The notes under the pieces were generated by a model, which ran no database searches, was not told where the DNA came from, and worked only from the letters and a program-made list of their open reading frames with translations. A stretch of DNA of 64,000 nucleotides from Marivita cryptomonadis (lineage in GTDB: Bacteria > Pseudomonadota > Alphaproteobacteria > Rhodobacterales > Rhodobacteraceae), in NCBI RefSeq assembly GCF_002115725.1, contig NZ_JFKD01000001.1:124001-188000 (forward strand). The letters run 5' to 3'. The position numbers and the translations under genes are program-made. Positions 1 through 9,158 of this stretch are shown here, one piece after another (position 1 is the stretch's first letter; each line of letters begins with the position of its first letter).

Positions 1-89
1 GTGCAGCGCTGGGCGAAAAACTGCGGGACATCGAAGACAAGTGGATCGAGTCGGGCTTCCGTCTGAGCAAATCCGATCTTCTGGCTTAG
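1..89 (+). CDS. 3' end of a truncated gene, possibly CCA tRNA nucleotidyltransferase
   Basis: An open frame enters from the left edge (first full codon at base 3) and stops with TAG at 87-89. The visible 28 residues include LRDIEDKWIESGF and end in SKSDLLA. The pattern of an acidic helix, a WI-S-F motif and a short tail ending in leucines resembles, from memory, the C-terminus of alphaproteobacterial CCA-adding enzymes, which finish the 3' CCA of tRNAs. Nothing catalytic is inside the window, so this is a weak assignment. A short hairpin follows directly after the stop. Confidence 0.4.
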   Translation, partial: AALGEKLRDIEDKWIESGFRLSKSDLLA

Positions 90-115
90 GCGGGTTTCCT
101 CTACAAAAAACCCGC
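90..115 (+). terminator. Hairpin after the truncated left-edge gene
   Basis: GCGGGTTT at 90-97 pairs perfectly with AAACCCGC at 108-115 around a 10-base loop, one base after the stop codon. There is no clear T run on the plus strand, so it may be a weak terminator or an RNA-stability hairpin. Confidence 0.45.
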
Positions 116-230
116 GCTAAGATTGCGATGTCATACGGACAATACCGAACATTGTTTTATCTGTCGCCATGGGCCTAACGCGCTTCAGCGTGGTGTCTGC
201 CCGTCGCCTATTCCTTGAGGAGACCGTTCG

Positions 231-2075
231 GTGTTCCGCTTTTTCGAAAATCTCGTTGATCCATACGGTCCCTACGACGAAAAGGATACGCCTCCGTCGC
301 GTCTTTTGCCGTTCATGTTGGACTATGCGCAGCCCTTCAAACGGATCTTTGTATACGCGACAATCATGTCAATCGTTGTTGCGTCTATCGAGATTGGCCT
401 CATCTGGGCGATGGGTTGGGTGGTCGATATCCTTGCCGGAGATCCAACCGAGGTCTGGGATGCCTACGGTGGATGGCTTATTGCTTTGGCGGTGTTCATC
501 TTGTTGATCCGGCCTGCGCTGCAGGCTTTGGATGTGCTATTGTTGAACAACACGATCCTGCCGAATTTCGGCACGCTGATCCGGTGGCGGGCCCACAAGC
601 ATGTACTGCGGCAATCCGTGGGTTGGTTTGAGAATGATTTTGCCGGGCGGATCGCGAACCGCATCATGCAGACGCCGCCAGCCGCCGGTGAAGCGGTCTT
701 TCAGGTCTTCGATGCGATCACCTTTTCTCTGGCCTATGTGATCGGTGCGCTTGTTCTGTTGGGACAGGCTGACCCACGTTTGGCTATTCCTTTGGTTGGT
801 TGGTTGTTCCTTTACGGGGCGTTGGTCATTTGGACGGTGAAACGGATTGGCCCCGCGTCTCAGGCTGCCTCTGATGCCCGGTCCGAGGTTACTGGTCGTG
901 TCGTTGACAGCTACACGAACATCCATTCGGTCAAGATGTTTGCCCACAATGACACGGAACTGACGTATGCCAAGGACGCGATTGAGAACACGCGCCGTAC
1001 GTTCCAGTACGAGATGCGGCTGTTCACCATCATGGACGTGGTGCTTGTTACTCTGAACGGCCTTCTGATCGTGGCCGTTGTCGGATGGGCTCTTTGGCTT
1101 TGGATGCAAGGGCAAGCCAGTGTCGGGGTGGTGGCTGCCGCCACCGCACTGACGCTGCGTCTGAACGCGATGACCGGTTGGATCATGTGGGCGCTGACCT
1201 CGTTCTTTCGCCAATTGGGGGTTGTGGCCGAAGGGATGGAAACCATTGCCCAGCCAATCACGTTGGTTGATCAGCCAAAAGCGAAGCCGCTTGATTTGAA
1301 AACAGGAAAAATAGAGATTCAGTCTCTATCACACCATTATGGGCGCGACACGGGTGGTCTTGACGCTATTGATCTGACCATCCAGCCGGGGGAAAAAGTA
1401 GGCCTTATCGGGCGATCCGGCGCAGGTAAGTCGACTTTGGTCAAGCTTCTGCTTCGGTTCTACGACATTGAGCGCGGTCGGATCGTCATTGATGGGCAGG
1501 ACATCGCGGGCGTCACACAAGACAGTCTGCGGCATGCGATCGGTATGGTGCAGCAGGACAGTTCACTTTTGCACAGGTCCGTGCGGGACAATATTCTTTA
1601 CGGTCGTCCCGATGCGACCGAGGCCGAGATGGTCGCCGCCGCCAAGCAAGCGCAGGCGCACGAGTTCATTCTCAACTTGCAAGATCCACAGGGGCGTGCG
1701 GGCTATGACGCGCAAGTCGGCGAACGTGGAGTCAAGCTTTCAGGCGGTCAGCGTCAGCGCGTGACACTGGCAAGGGTCATCCTGAAAAACGCGCCGATCT
1801 TGCTTTTGGACGAGGCGACCAGTGCGCTGGATTCCGAGGTGGAAGCGGTGATCCAGGACACGCTGTACGGGATGATGGAAGGCAAGACGGTAATCGCCAT
1901 CGCGCACCGCCTGTCGACCATCGCGCATATGGATCGAATTCTGGTCATGGACCAAGGACGGATTGTCGAACAAGGCACCCATGACGCGCTTTTGGCGAAA
2001 GGCGGGCTATATGCCGGGTTCTGGGCGCGCCAATCTGGTGGATTCCTTGATCCCGATACAAAGGCGGCGGAATAA
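231..2075 (+). CDS. ABC exporter half-transporter (TMD-NBD fusion), first of three
   Basis: This 614-residue protein has an N-terminal six-helix ABC exporter membrane domain (about residues 30-330) followed by an ATPase domain. The ATPase has Walker A GRSGAGKST near residue 394, Q-loop VQQDS, signature LSGGQRQR, Walker B ILLLDEATSALD and the H-loop AIAHRLS, so it looks catalytically complete. It belongs to the MsbA/multidrug type of half-exporter, which works as a dimer in the inner membrane. The start is GTG at 231 with a GAGGAG ribosome site about 10 bases upstream. It is followed by two close paralogues whose starts overlap the preceding stops, so it may pair with either. The substrate (lipid, drug or peptide) cannot be read from the sequence. 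Confidence 0.9.
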   Translation: MFRFFENLVDPYGPYDEKDTPPSRLLPFMLDYAQPFKRIFVYATIMSIVVASIEIGLIWAMGWVVDILAGDPTEVWDAYGGWLIALAVFILLIRPALQALDVLLLNNTILPNFGTLIRWRAHKHVLRQSVGWFENDFAGRIANRIMQTPPAAGEAVFQVFDAITFSLAYVIGALVLLGQADPRLAIPLVGWLFLYGALVIWTVKRIGPASQAASDARSEVTGRVVDSYTNIHSVKMFAHNDTELTYAKDAIENTRRTFQYEMRLFTIMDVVLVTLNGLLIVAVVGWALWLWMQGQASVGVVAAATALTLRLNAMTGWIMWALTSFFRQLGVVAEGMETIAQPITLVDQPKAKPLDLKTGKIEIQSLSHHYGRDTGGLDAIDLTIQPGEKVGLIGRSGAGKSTLVKLLLRFYDIERGRIVIDGQDIAGVTQDSLRHAIGMVQQDSSLLHRSVRDNILYGRPDATEAEMVAAAKQAQAHEFILNLQDPQGRAGYDAQVGERGVKLSGGQRQRVTLARVILKNAPILLLDEATSALDSEVEAVIQDTLYGMMEGKTVIAIAHRLSTIAHMDRILVMDQGRIVEQGTHDALLAKGGLYAGFWARQSGGFLDPDTKAAE

Positions 2076-3931
2076 TGCGGCAGTTCTACCAAAACCTGGT
2101 CTTACGGGCAGGCAATCAGATTGACCCCGATGCACCGGCATTGGGCATGCCACCGATTCAGCTTCGGGCGTTCATGGCGTGGTGTCTCCGAGGCGGCTGG
2201 CGTGTTGTGTGGCTGGGCATCGCTATTTCTGTCTTGGCGGGATTGACCGAAGTTGTGTCGATGCAGCTACTTGGGAATGTGGTGGATGCCGTGGCAACCA
2301 CACCGTCTGAGTCGTTTCTGTCTGATCATGCCGGTTTGGTTGTTATTTGCATCTTTGTCCTCTTGGTTGCGCGGCCGTTGTTGTTCGGCGGTTTGGCTCT
2401 GACGCAGTCGGTGATGATTGGTCCGAATATCGGGATGCAGGTCATGGCTCGCATGTTCCGCTGGACGCTGGGCCAATCCGTCACCTTCTTTGACAATGAT
2501 TTTGCCGGGCGTCTGGCACAAAAGAAGATGCAGGCATCGAACTCTTTGACTGAGATCGTCATCGAAACGGTCAACGCGGTCACCTTTGGTCTGGCCACGG
2601 TACTGGGCACGGCTTTTCTTGTCGGTGCGGTCAGTCCGTGGATGATCCTTGCTCTGGTGCTTTGGTTTGCCGTCTATTTGGCCTTCCTGCGTGTCATGTT
2701 GCCGATCATCCGTAGCCGCTCTGCGGCTCGGGCCGAGGCAAAAGCGCAAGTCACCGGGCAAGTGGTCGACACGATCAGCAACATCAAAACGGTCAAGCTG
2801 TTTGCCGGGGATCAGCACGAGGATGGCAAGGCGCTTGGCGCAATGGAGCATTTGCGCAGAACAGCCTTGCGGTTTGGCGAAGCTCAGACCCTGTTCCGCC
2901 TCGGATTGATGTTTATCGCTGGCGCGCTCCCGGTTGTGTTGGTGGGTATGGCCATCGCAATGCGCAGCACCGGCAACGTGACCCCCGGCGACATTGCGGC
3001 GGTGGGGGCAGTTGGAATTCGTCTGTCTCAAATGACGGGCTGGATCAGCTACACGATCATGGTGATCTACAGCCATGTGGGCGAAGTTGAGGACGGGATG
3101 AATACCTTGGCTCCGGCGCAACGTATCGAGGACGCACAGGGCGCATCGGATCTTGTGGTTACCGATGGGCGTATCCAGTTCGACAGCGTGACATTCGCCT
3201 ATGGCCAACGCGAAGGCGGGATCGACAATGTGACATTGGACATTGCGGCAGGTGAAAAACTTGCCGTTGTCGGTGCGTCAGGTGCAGGGAAATCGACCCT
3301 CGTGTCACTGTTGTTGCGGCTCTATGACACCGAAAAAGGCCGAATCACGATTGATGGTCAGGATCTGTCGCAGGTGACGCAGGACAGCTTGCGACAGCAG
3401 ATCGGTATGGTCACGCAGGAAACGGCGATGTTCAATCGGTCTGCGCTCGACAACATCCGTTATGGCCGACCGTCCGCCACAGAGGCCGAGGTCATCCGCG
3501 CTGCTGAAAAGGCCGAAGCGCATGAGTTCATTCTGAGCCTTGAGGACAATCGTGGTCGCACTGGCTACGCTGTTCATCTGGGCGAGCGGGGCGTGAAGCT
3601 GTCCGGGGGACAGCGGCAGCGTATCGCTCTGGCGCGTGCCATTCTCAAGGACGCTCCGATCCTCGTGCTGGATGAGGCGACAAGTGCGCTTGATTCCGAG
3701 GTTGAAGCGCAGATTCAGTCGGCGTTGGAGCACGTGATGGAGGGCAAGACAGTGTTGGCCATCGCGCACCGTCTGTCGACGATTGCGAGCATGGACCGGA
3801 TCATTGTCATGGATGCCGGGAGTATTGCCGAAGTCGGCACGCATGATGCGCTCTTGGCCAAAGATGGGCTTTATGCGCGCTACTGGGATCGGCAATCGGG
3901 CGGGTTCATTGGCGCACAGGCGGCGGAATGA
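2075..3931 (+). CDS. ABC exporter half-transporter (TMD-NBD fusion), second of three
   Basis: This 618-residue paralogue of the preceding gene has the same layout, a six-helix membrane domain then an ATPase domain. Visible ATPase motifs are Walker A GASGAGKST (near residue 400), Q-loop VTQETAMFNRS, signature LSGGQRQR, Walker B ILVLDEATSALD and H-loop AIAHRLS. Its ATG shares one base with the previous TAA (TAATG), so translation is probably coupled. The Q-loop region and C-terminus (YARYWDRQSGGFIG) are closer to the third copy than to the first, so copies two and three likely arose by the most recent duplication. It should act as an inner-membrane homo- or heterodimeric exporter; the substrate is unknown. 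Confidence 0.9.
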   Translation: MRQFYQNLVLRAGNQIDPDAPALGMPPIQLRAFMAWCLRGGWRVVWLGIAISVLAGLTEVVSMQLLGNVVDAVATTPSESFLSDHAGLVVICIFVLLVARPLLFGGLALTQSVMIGPNIGMQVMARMFRWTLGQSVTFFDNDFAGRLAQKKMQASNSLTEIVIETVNAVTFGLATVLGTAFLVGAVSPWMILALVLWFAVYLAFLRVMLPIIRSRSAARAEAKAQVTGQVVDTISNIKTVKLFAGDQHEDGKALGAMEHLRRTALRFGEAQTLFRLGLMFIAGALPVVLVGMAIAMRSTGNVTPGDIAAVGAVGIRLSQMTGWISYTIMVIYSHVGEVEDGMNTLAPAQRIEDAQGASDLVVTDGRIQFDSVTFAYGQREGGIDNVTLDIAAGEKLAVVGASGAGKSTLVSLLLRLYDTEKGRITIDGQDLSQVTQDSLRQQIGMVTQETAMFNRSALDNIRYGRPSATEAEVIRAAEKAEAHEFILSLEDNRGRTGYAVHLGERGVKLSGGQRQRIALARAILKDAPILVLDEATSALDSEVEAQIQSALEHVMEGKTVLAIAHRLSTIASMDRIIVMDAGSIAEVGTHDALLAKDGLYARYWDRQSGGFIGAQAAE

Positions 3932-5757
3932 ACCTTGTCGCGCGTCTGATCCGCCCGTTCGACCCGGCAGAAGGCCCACCGCCACAGGCGATCCTCCCCT
4001 TCATGCGCTGGGCACTTCGGGGTGCTGAGCGCGCCATCCTGCTTGCCTTTGCCGTGACGTTTGTCACCGGCATATCTGAGCTTGTGGCGGCGCGGTTTAC
4101 TGGCTGGGTGATCGACCAGACGGCGGTCGTTGAGCAGGGCGCGTTCTGGGAAACCTTCTGGCCTGTGGTCATTGTGGGAGTGGCGTTCTTTCTTGTGATT
4201 CGCCCGCTGATCTTTGTCATGGATGCCGGGGTGACCAGCATTCTGTTGGGGCCGAACCTGTACCCAATGGTCCTTGCCCGTTTGAACCAGCACACGCTGG
4301 GCCATTCGATGCAGTTTTTCGAAAACGATTTCGCCGGGCGTTTGAGCCAGAAAGCGCTTCAGACCGCGCGGGCGCTGACTGATCTGGTGATCGAAGTATC
4401 CGATGTCGTGGTCTATTCGGTCGCGATGTTCATCGGAGCTTTCATTCTGATGTTGATGATCGACGCGCGGTTATTGCTGGTGTTTGTCGTTTGGGCTGTC
4501 TTTTACGCAGCTGCATTGCGGTATTTCATCCCCCGCGTTCAAAAGCGCTCCAAAGCGCGGGCCGGAGCAAGAACTCAAGTCACCGGGCAGGTCGTGGACA
4601 TTTATTCCAACATCGCCGCGGTCAAACTTTTTGCCCGTGATGCGGATGAAGACAGCGCAACCCGTGCCGCCTTGGATGCTTATCGGGATCGGTCGCTTGA
4701 GTTTGGAACTTTGTCGGCTGTCTTTCGAATGGTCCTGATGACGTTAGGTGGCGTCTTGCCGCTTTTTGCCATTCTTGGCGCCTTGTGGCTGTGGAGTGCG
4801 GGCAGCGCGACTGCTGGCGATATCGCGATGACCGCGATGATCACAACTCGTCTGTCTATGCTGACCAACCGTCTGGGGCGGGTCGCCATGTCGATCTTTA
4901 CCAATATCGGCGAGGTTGAGGACGGGATCGGTACGCTGACACCCGAGCATGGAATCACCGATCGCCCAAACGCGCAGAGCATTGTTCCCCAAGGTGCAAT
5001 TCGCTTCGACGCCGTGTCCTTTGGCTATGGACGCGCGACGCAAGCCCTGACCGATTTTGATCTCACGATAAGCGAGGGTGAGAGAGTAGCCCTTGTTGGC
5101 GCGTCGGGTGCCGGGAAATCCACGGTCGTGTCGTTGCTATTGCGGCTCTATGACGTGGAAAAGGGGCGCATCACTCTGGGCGGGACGGATATTCGTGACG
5201 TGACACAGATTGCTCTTCGCACGGATATCTCGGTCGTGCGTCAGGAAACGTCGATGTTCAACCGCTCCGCCATGGAAAATATCCGATATGGCAGGCCCGA
5301 GGCCTCGGAAGAAGAGGTGTTCGAGGCGGCACGTCGCGCATCTGCGCATTCATTCATTCTGGGCCTGACTGATCACCGGGGCCGCACCGGCTATGCCGCG
5401 CATCTGGGCGAACGGGGGGTCAAGCTGTCAGGTGGTCAAAGACAGCGAATCGCGTTGGCACGCGCCATTCTCAAGGACGCTCCGATCCTTGTGCTGGACG
5501 AGGCGACAAGTGCTTTGGATTCCGAGGTCGAAGCCGAGATTCAGTCAGCGCTCGAACAGGTGATGCAGGGCAAGACCGTATTGGCGATTGCTCACCGCCT
5601 GTCGACCATCGCCAGCATGGACCGGATTGTCGTGATGGATGACGGGGGGATCGTCGAAGTGGGCACACATGACGCGCTTTTGGCGAAAGGCGGGCTCTAT
5701 GCCCGGTACTGGGATCGGCAATCCGGTGGGTTTATCGGGACCGAGGCTGCCGAATAG
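3928..5757 (+). CDS. ABC exporter half-transporter (TMD-NBD fusion), third of three
   Basis: This 609-residue half-exporter starts at an ATG that overlaps the stop of the second copy by four bases (ATGA). It keeps the membrane motif FENDFAGRLSQKALQ that recurs in all three copies, Walker A GASGAGKST near residue 391, Q-loop VRQETSMFNRS, LSGGQRQR, ILVLDEATSALD and AIAHRLS. No key ATPase residue is lost. Three coupled half-exporters in a row allow several dimer combinations, so either one copy homodimerises or assembly is exchangeable. The next gene, an RNA methyltransferase, starts 39 bases downstream and may be read through. Confidence 0.9.
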   Translation: MNLVARLIRPFDPAEGPPPQAILPFMRWALRGAERAILLAFAVTFVTGISELVAARFTGWVIDQTAVVEQGAFWETFWPVVIVGVAFFLVIRPLIFVMDAGVTSILLGPNLYPMVLARLNQHTLGHSMQFFENDFAGRLSQKALQTARALTDLVIEVSDVVVYSVAMFIGAFILMLMIDARLLLVFVVWAVFYAAALRYFIPRVQKRSKARAGARTQVTGQVVDIYSNIAAVKLFARDADEDSATRAALDAYRDRSLEFGTLSAVFRMVLMTLGGVLPLFAILGALWLWSAGSATAGDIAMTAMITTRLSMLTNRLGRVAMSIFTNIGEVEDGIGTLTPEHGITDRPNAQSIVPQGAIRFDAVSFGYGRATQALTDFDLTISEGERVALVGASGAGKSTVVSLLLRLYDVEKGRITLGGTDIRDVTQIALRTDISVVRQETSMFNRSAMENIRYGRPEASEEEVFEAARRASAHSFILGLTDHRGRTGYAAHLGERGVKLSGGQRQRIALARAILKDAPILVLDEATSALDSEVEAEIQSALEQVMQGKTVLAIAHRLSTIASMDRIVVMDDGGIVEVGTHDALLAKGGLYARYWDRQSGGFIGTEAAE

Positions 5758-5796
5758 CCCTCGACCAATGGCATTGGCTGGGGCAAAAGCCGCAGC

Positions 5797-7017
5797 ATGA
5801 CAACGGTCAAGATAAAACGATTGGGGCATTTGGGCGACGGCATTGCCGACGGTCCCATTTACGTGGCTGGTGCACTGCCCGGCGAAGTGGTGAGCGGCAC
5901 GCTGGACGGCGAGCATCTGCGTGATCCCAAAATCGACACTCCCTCGAACATGCGCGTGAAACCGCCCTGCAGCCACGCGAAATCCTGTGGCGGCTGTCAG
6001 TTGCAGCACGCATCCGATGCCTTTGTAGCAGACTGGAAACGTGACGTGGTGCGTCAGGCGTTGGCGGCTCACGGGATTGCCATTGATCTTGAGCTGCCAA
6101 ACACCTCACCTCAGCAGTCGCGTCGCAGGGCGGCTTTTTCGGTTCGGCGGACCAAGAAAGGCGCGTTGGCCGGGTTTCATGTGAAAGGCTCGGATACGAT
6201 CATTTCGGTTCCCAAGTGTCAGCTTGTGCACCCAGACCTGACTGCGGCTTTGCCAATGCTCGAGGCGCTGGGCATTCTGGGGGCCTCGCGCAAGGGTGAA
6301 TTGTCTGTTCTGGTCACGCGCACGGATACCGGGCTGGATGTTGCCGTGACCGGCGGCAAAGAGATGGATCTGGACCTGCACCAAGCCTTGTCCGACTTGG
6401 CACGAGAGTACGATCTTGCCCGCATTACATGGGATGACGAGATCGCGCTGCAACGCCGCACACCTGTGCTTCGCCTTGGTCCCGCTGATATCACACCGCC
6501 ACCCGGCGCATTTCTTCAGGCGACCAAAGACGGCGAAACGGCTCTGATTGATGCCGTTAAACAGGCTCTATTCGGCGCAAAGCGCGTGATTGATCTGTTT
6601 GCCGGATGCGGAACTTTCGCGCTTCCGCTTGCCAAGGACGCCATGGTGCATGCCGTTGAAGGCGAACGCGAGATGATCCGCGCTCTTGATCACGGTTGGC
6701 GGAATGCAGACGGTTTGAAGCGCATCACACATGAGGTGCGCGATCTGTTCCGAAATCCGTTGCAGCCCGAAGAGCTTGCCAAGTGCGATGCTGTGGTCAT
6801 CGACCCGCCGCGCGCCGGGGCTGCTTCACAGGTGGCGGAGCTGGCACAGTCGAAGGTTCCCCGCATTGCCCATGTTTCGTGCAATCCCGCGACTTTTGCG
6901 CGGGACACCGCCACATTGATCCGGGCGGGCTATGACCTTGAATGGGTGAAGGTGGTTGATCAATTCCGCTGGTCCACCCATGTGGAACTGGTGGCGCTTC
7001 TGCGCCGAAATAGCTGA
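5797..7017 (+). CDS. Class I RNA m5U methyltransferase (RlmD/TrmA family, Fe-S)
   Basis: This 406-residue protein begins with a TRAM-like RNA-binding segment (IKRLGHLGDGIADGPIYVAG). An iron-sulfur cysteine cluster follows (C-x6-CGGC, near residues 62-71). The C-terminal methyltransferase domain has the SAM-binding stretch IDLFAGCGTFALPLA, the DPPRAG motif and the catalytic cysteine in HVSCNPATFARD. This is the set seen in enzymes that methylate C5 of uridine in 23S rRNA or tRNA. The exact target uridine cannot be told apart here, so no symbol is given. It follows the ABC exporters on the same strand, with the sodium channel 12 bases downstream. Confidence 0.9.
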   Translation: MTTVKIKRLGHLGDGIADGPIYVAGALPGEVVSGTLDGEHLRDPKIDTPSNMRVKPPCSHAKSCGGCQLQHASDAFVADWKRDVVRQALAAHGIAIDLELPNTSPQQSRRRAAFSVRRTKKGALAGFHVKGSDTIISVPKCQLVHPDLTAALPMLEALGILGASRKGELSVLVTRTDTGLDVAVTGGKEMDLDLHQALSDLAREYDLARITWDDEIALQRRTPVLRLGPADITPPPGAFLQATKDGETALIDAVKQALFGAKRVIDLFAGCGTFALPLAKDAMVHAVEGEREMIRALDHGWRNADGLKRITHEVRDLFRNPLQPEELAKCDAVVIDPPRAGAASQVAELAQSKVPRIAHVSCNPATFARDTATLIRAGYDLEWVKVVDQFRWSTHVELVALLRRNS

Positions 7018-7029
7018 CGAGGCAGGGTA

Positions 7030-7794
7030 ATGCGGAACAAGGTGGCAGCGTTTCTTGAACAGGCTTGGGTGACGAATTTCATCATCGGGGTCATCCTGTT
7101 CAATGCTGTTTTGTTGGGTTTAGAGACGTCTGACGCGGTCATGGCAACCGCCGGTCCGCTGATTCTCGCGCTCGACAGCCTGTGCCTGGCCGTCTTTGTC
7201 CTTGAGATCGCGCTCAAGCTTTTTGCCCACGGTTGGCGCTTTTTCAAAAGTGGCTGGAACATCTTTGATTTTGTGATCGTCGGCATTGCACTTGTTCCGG
7301 CGACGCAAGGGTTCTCGGTATTGCGGGCGCTGCGGATCCTGCGGGTGCTGCGGGTGATTTCAGCAACACCGCGTCTGCGTCGGGTGGTCGAAGGGTTCAT
7401 CACGGCATTGCCCGGCATGGGAAGCGTGTTTCTATTGATGGCGCTGATTTTCTACATCGGGGCTGTGATGGCCACCAAGCTGTTCAGCGATTCTTTCCCC
7501 GAATGGTTCGGTGATCTGGGTCGGTCCGCCTATTCGTTGTTCCAGATCATGACTCTCGAATCTTGGTCGATGGGTATTGTGCGTCCAGTGATGGAGGTGT
7601 TCCCCTGGGCTTGGGCGTTTTTCGTGCCCTTCATCATGGTCACGACATTTGCGGTGGTGAACCTGCTTGTCGGTTTGATCGTGAACTCCATGCAGGATGC
7701 GCATGCCGAGGAATCGAACGAAAAGACTGACGCATACCGTGATCAGGTTCTGGCGCGGTTGGAGGCCATCGAAAAGCGGCTGGATCAGCGCTGA
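7030..7794 (+). CDS. Bacterial voltage-gated sodium channel (NaChBac/NavAb family)
   Basis: This 254-residue ion channel subunit has six membrane segments. S4 carries four arginines at three-residue spacing (about R99, R102, R105, R108 in VLRALRILRVLRV). The pore has the filter TLESWSM at about residues 175-181, the same filter reported for NavAb and NavMs, which selects sodium. The C-terminal tail (EESNEKTDAYRDQVLARLEAIEKRL) is charged and heptad-like, as expected for the tetramerising coiled coil. It should form a homotetramer in the inner membrane. ATG follows CAGGGTA upstream. It lies 12 bases after the RNA methyltransferase and is probably co-transcribed, although no functional link is evident. 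Confidence 0.93.
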   Translation: MRNKVAAFLEQAWVTNFIIGVILFNAVLLGLETSDAVMATAGPLILALDSLCLAVFVLEIALKLFAHGWRFFKSGWNIFDFVIVGIALVPATQGFSVLRALRILRVLRVISATPRLRRVVEGFITALPGMGSVFLLMALIFYIGAVMATKLFSDSFPEWFGDLGRSAYSLFQIMTLESWSMGIVRPVMEVFPWAWAFFVPFIMVTTFAVVNLLVGLIVNSMQDAHAEESNEKTDAYRDQVLARLEAIEKRLDQR

Positions 7795-7880
7795 TCCGCC
7801 GATACAGACTCACGCTTTCGTTTTCCTGTCGATCTGATTGTCTGGTACACTGACAAAAAACAAATCGGGCAGTGTTTCCA

Positions 7881-8366
7881 ATGTTTAGACTCTTGTGTCT
7901 ACTGGCGCTTCTTCTGGGTGTGACAGCCTGTGGGAAGTTTCCCACTTATACCGGGCCCGAGGTGACTCGGATTGTTGTGCAGAAGGCGGATCGCAAGATG
8001 TACCTGCTGCACCATAACGCGGTGCTGAAATCCTATGATATTGGACTTGGATTCGCGCCCGAAGGGCACAAGCAGATCGAGGGTGACGGTCGGACGCCCG
8101 AAGGCGAGTATTTGATCGACCGCCGTAATCCCAACAGCAGCTTTTACCTGTCCATCGGTATTGATTATCCAAGACCGCATGACGTTGCTGCAGCGCGGGC
8201 TATGGGTAAGTCACCTGGTGGCGACATTTTTATCCACGGGCGTCCTTGGAAAAACCGGAAGGGTGGGCGCGACTGGACATGGGGTTGTATCGCGGTGACC
8301 AACAGGGAAATGCGCGAGATCTATTCGATGGTTAAGAACGGCACGCCGATTACTATTAATCCATGA
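7881..8366 (+). CDS. L,D-transpeptidase-fold (YkuD) lipoprotein
   Basis: From ATG 7881 the product is 161 residues: a lipoprotein signal peptide with lipobox VTAC (Cys17), then a YkuD domain. The catalytic block has the invariant HG (DIFIHGRPW) and, after a gap, the cysteine in TWGCIAVTN. These enzymes form or anchor 3-3 peptidoglycan crosslinks in the periplasm, and the lipid anchor would tether this one to a membrane. An in-frame GTG at 7872 would add three residues (MFP); I prefer the ATG because the signal peptide then has the usual length. The gene converges on a CAP lipoprotein across a strong hairpin. Confidence 0.85.
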   Translation: MFRLLCLLALLLGVTACGKFPTYTGPEVTRIVVQKADRKMYLLHHNAVLKSYDIGLGFAPEGHKQIEGDGRTPEGEYLIDRRNPNSSFYLSIGIDYPRPHDVAAARAMGKSPGGDIFIHGRPWKNRKGGRDWTWGCIAVTNREMREIYSMVKNGTPITINP

Positions 8367-8384
8367 TATTGGGGCAGTGATGCT

Positions 8385-8416
8385 GACCCAATGTTTCGCA
8401 CGCGAAACAATGGGTC
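8385..8416. terminator. Strong hairpin between convergent genes
   Basis: A 14-base arm at 8385-8398 (GACCCAATGTTTCG) pairs with 8403-8416 with a single mismatch and a four-base loop. It lies between the stops of the YkuD lipoprotein gene (plus) and the CAP lipoprotein gene (minus), so it can serve both directions. It has no long T run on either side. Confidence 0.6.
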
Positions 8417-8431
8417 CGACGCGGACCTATA

Positions 8432-8989
8432 TCACGACGGGGCGTTCACTGGTGTGAAACCGATCTCGTCGGGCGCGCCCAAAACAAGGTTCCACCAGAT
8501 TTTGCCGTTTGGTTCCTGAAACCACGAGAAGCCCATTTCGCGGGCGGACGCATCCAGAATGACGGTGCGCGTATTCGGCGCTTCCATCCATGCCCCCAGC
8601 GTTTCAAGCTCGGTTTCATAGGTTTCAGAGATCGCTTCGCCCACAAGGCGGCCGGAATATCCTGCGCGCTGAATGCGAGTGATCGGGGACGACCCATCGG
8701 AACCGAAATGCCACGGGCGGTTCTGGACGCTCATGTCTCGAGCATGCGTTGCCGCGGCGGCGTTCAGTCTGGCGTTCAGTTCGAGAGCAGGCGCACCGGA
8801 AGCCTGACGCAGAGCGTTGATGGCGTCGAGCATGCGAAACTGGATACGACCCGTATCGGTCGACCGGATTCGATAAACTTTTGGAAGCGGTTTTCCATCC
8901 GGGCCCAATGTCGGCGTGGGCGGTGCTCCTGCGCAGGCGGTCAGGGTCAGTGCAGCTGCACCCAAGAGAAATGTCGAACGCTTCATCAT
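8432..8989 (-). CDS. CAP (SCP/PR1-like) domain lipoprotein
   Basis: From the ATG at 8989 the product is 185 residues. It starts with a lipoprotein signal (KRSTFLLGAAALTLTAC; cysteine at about residue 19) followed by a CAP/SCP domain: LDAINALRQASGAPALELN, an ATHARDMS helix, HFGSDGSSPITR and a C-terminal IWWNLVLG strand. CAP proteins are secreted; their molecular role in bacteria is mostly unknown, and some bind lipids. The frame is open for 37 codons further upstream, but only 8989/8986 gives a proper signal peptide. It is flanked by two L,D-transpeptidase-fold genes, which suggests a cell-envelope role. Confidence 0.82.
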   Translation of the reverse strand: MMKRSTFLLGAAALTLTACAGAPPTPTLGPDGKPLPKVYRIRSTDTGRIQFRMLDAINALRQASGAPALELNARLNAAAATHARDMSVQNRPWHFGSDGSSPITRIQRAGYSGRLVGEAISETYETELETLGAWMEAPNTRTVILDASAREMGFSWFQEPNGKIWWNLVLGAPDEIGFTPVNAPS

Positions 8990-9158
8990 CAGCCACCCAA
9001 GTTTGGTCGCCTCCGGGCTTAGCCCTTGTGATGGGGAGGAGCAAACACACAAAGCCGAGATTTGCCGATATGACATTCCTTTGAATTGCGACTGAGGCAT
9101 TCACGCCATATAGAATAGATAAGCTTCCATAACCTTTTGCTGACGAAGAGGCCATAAA

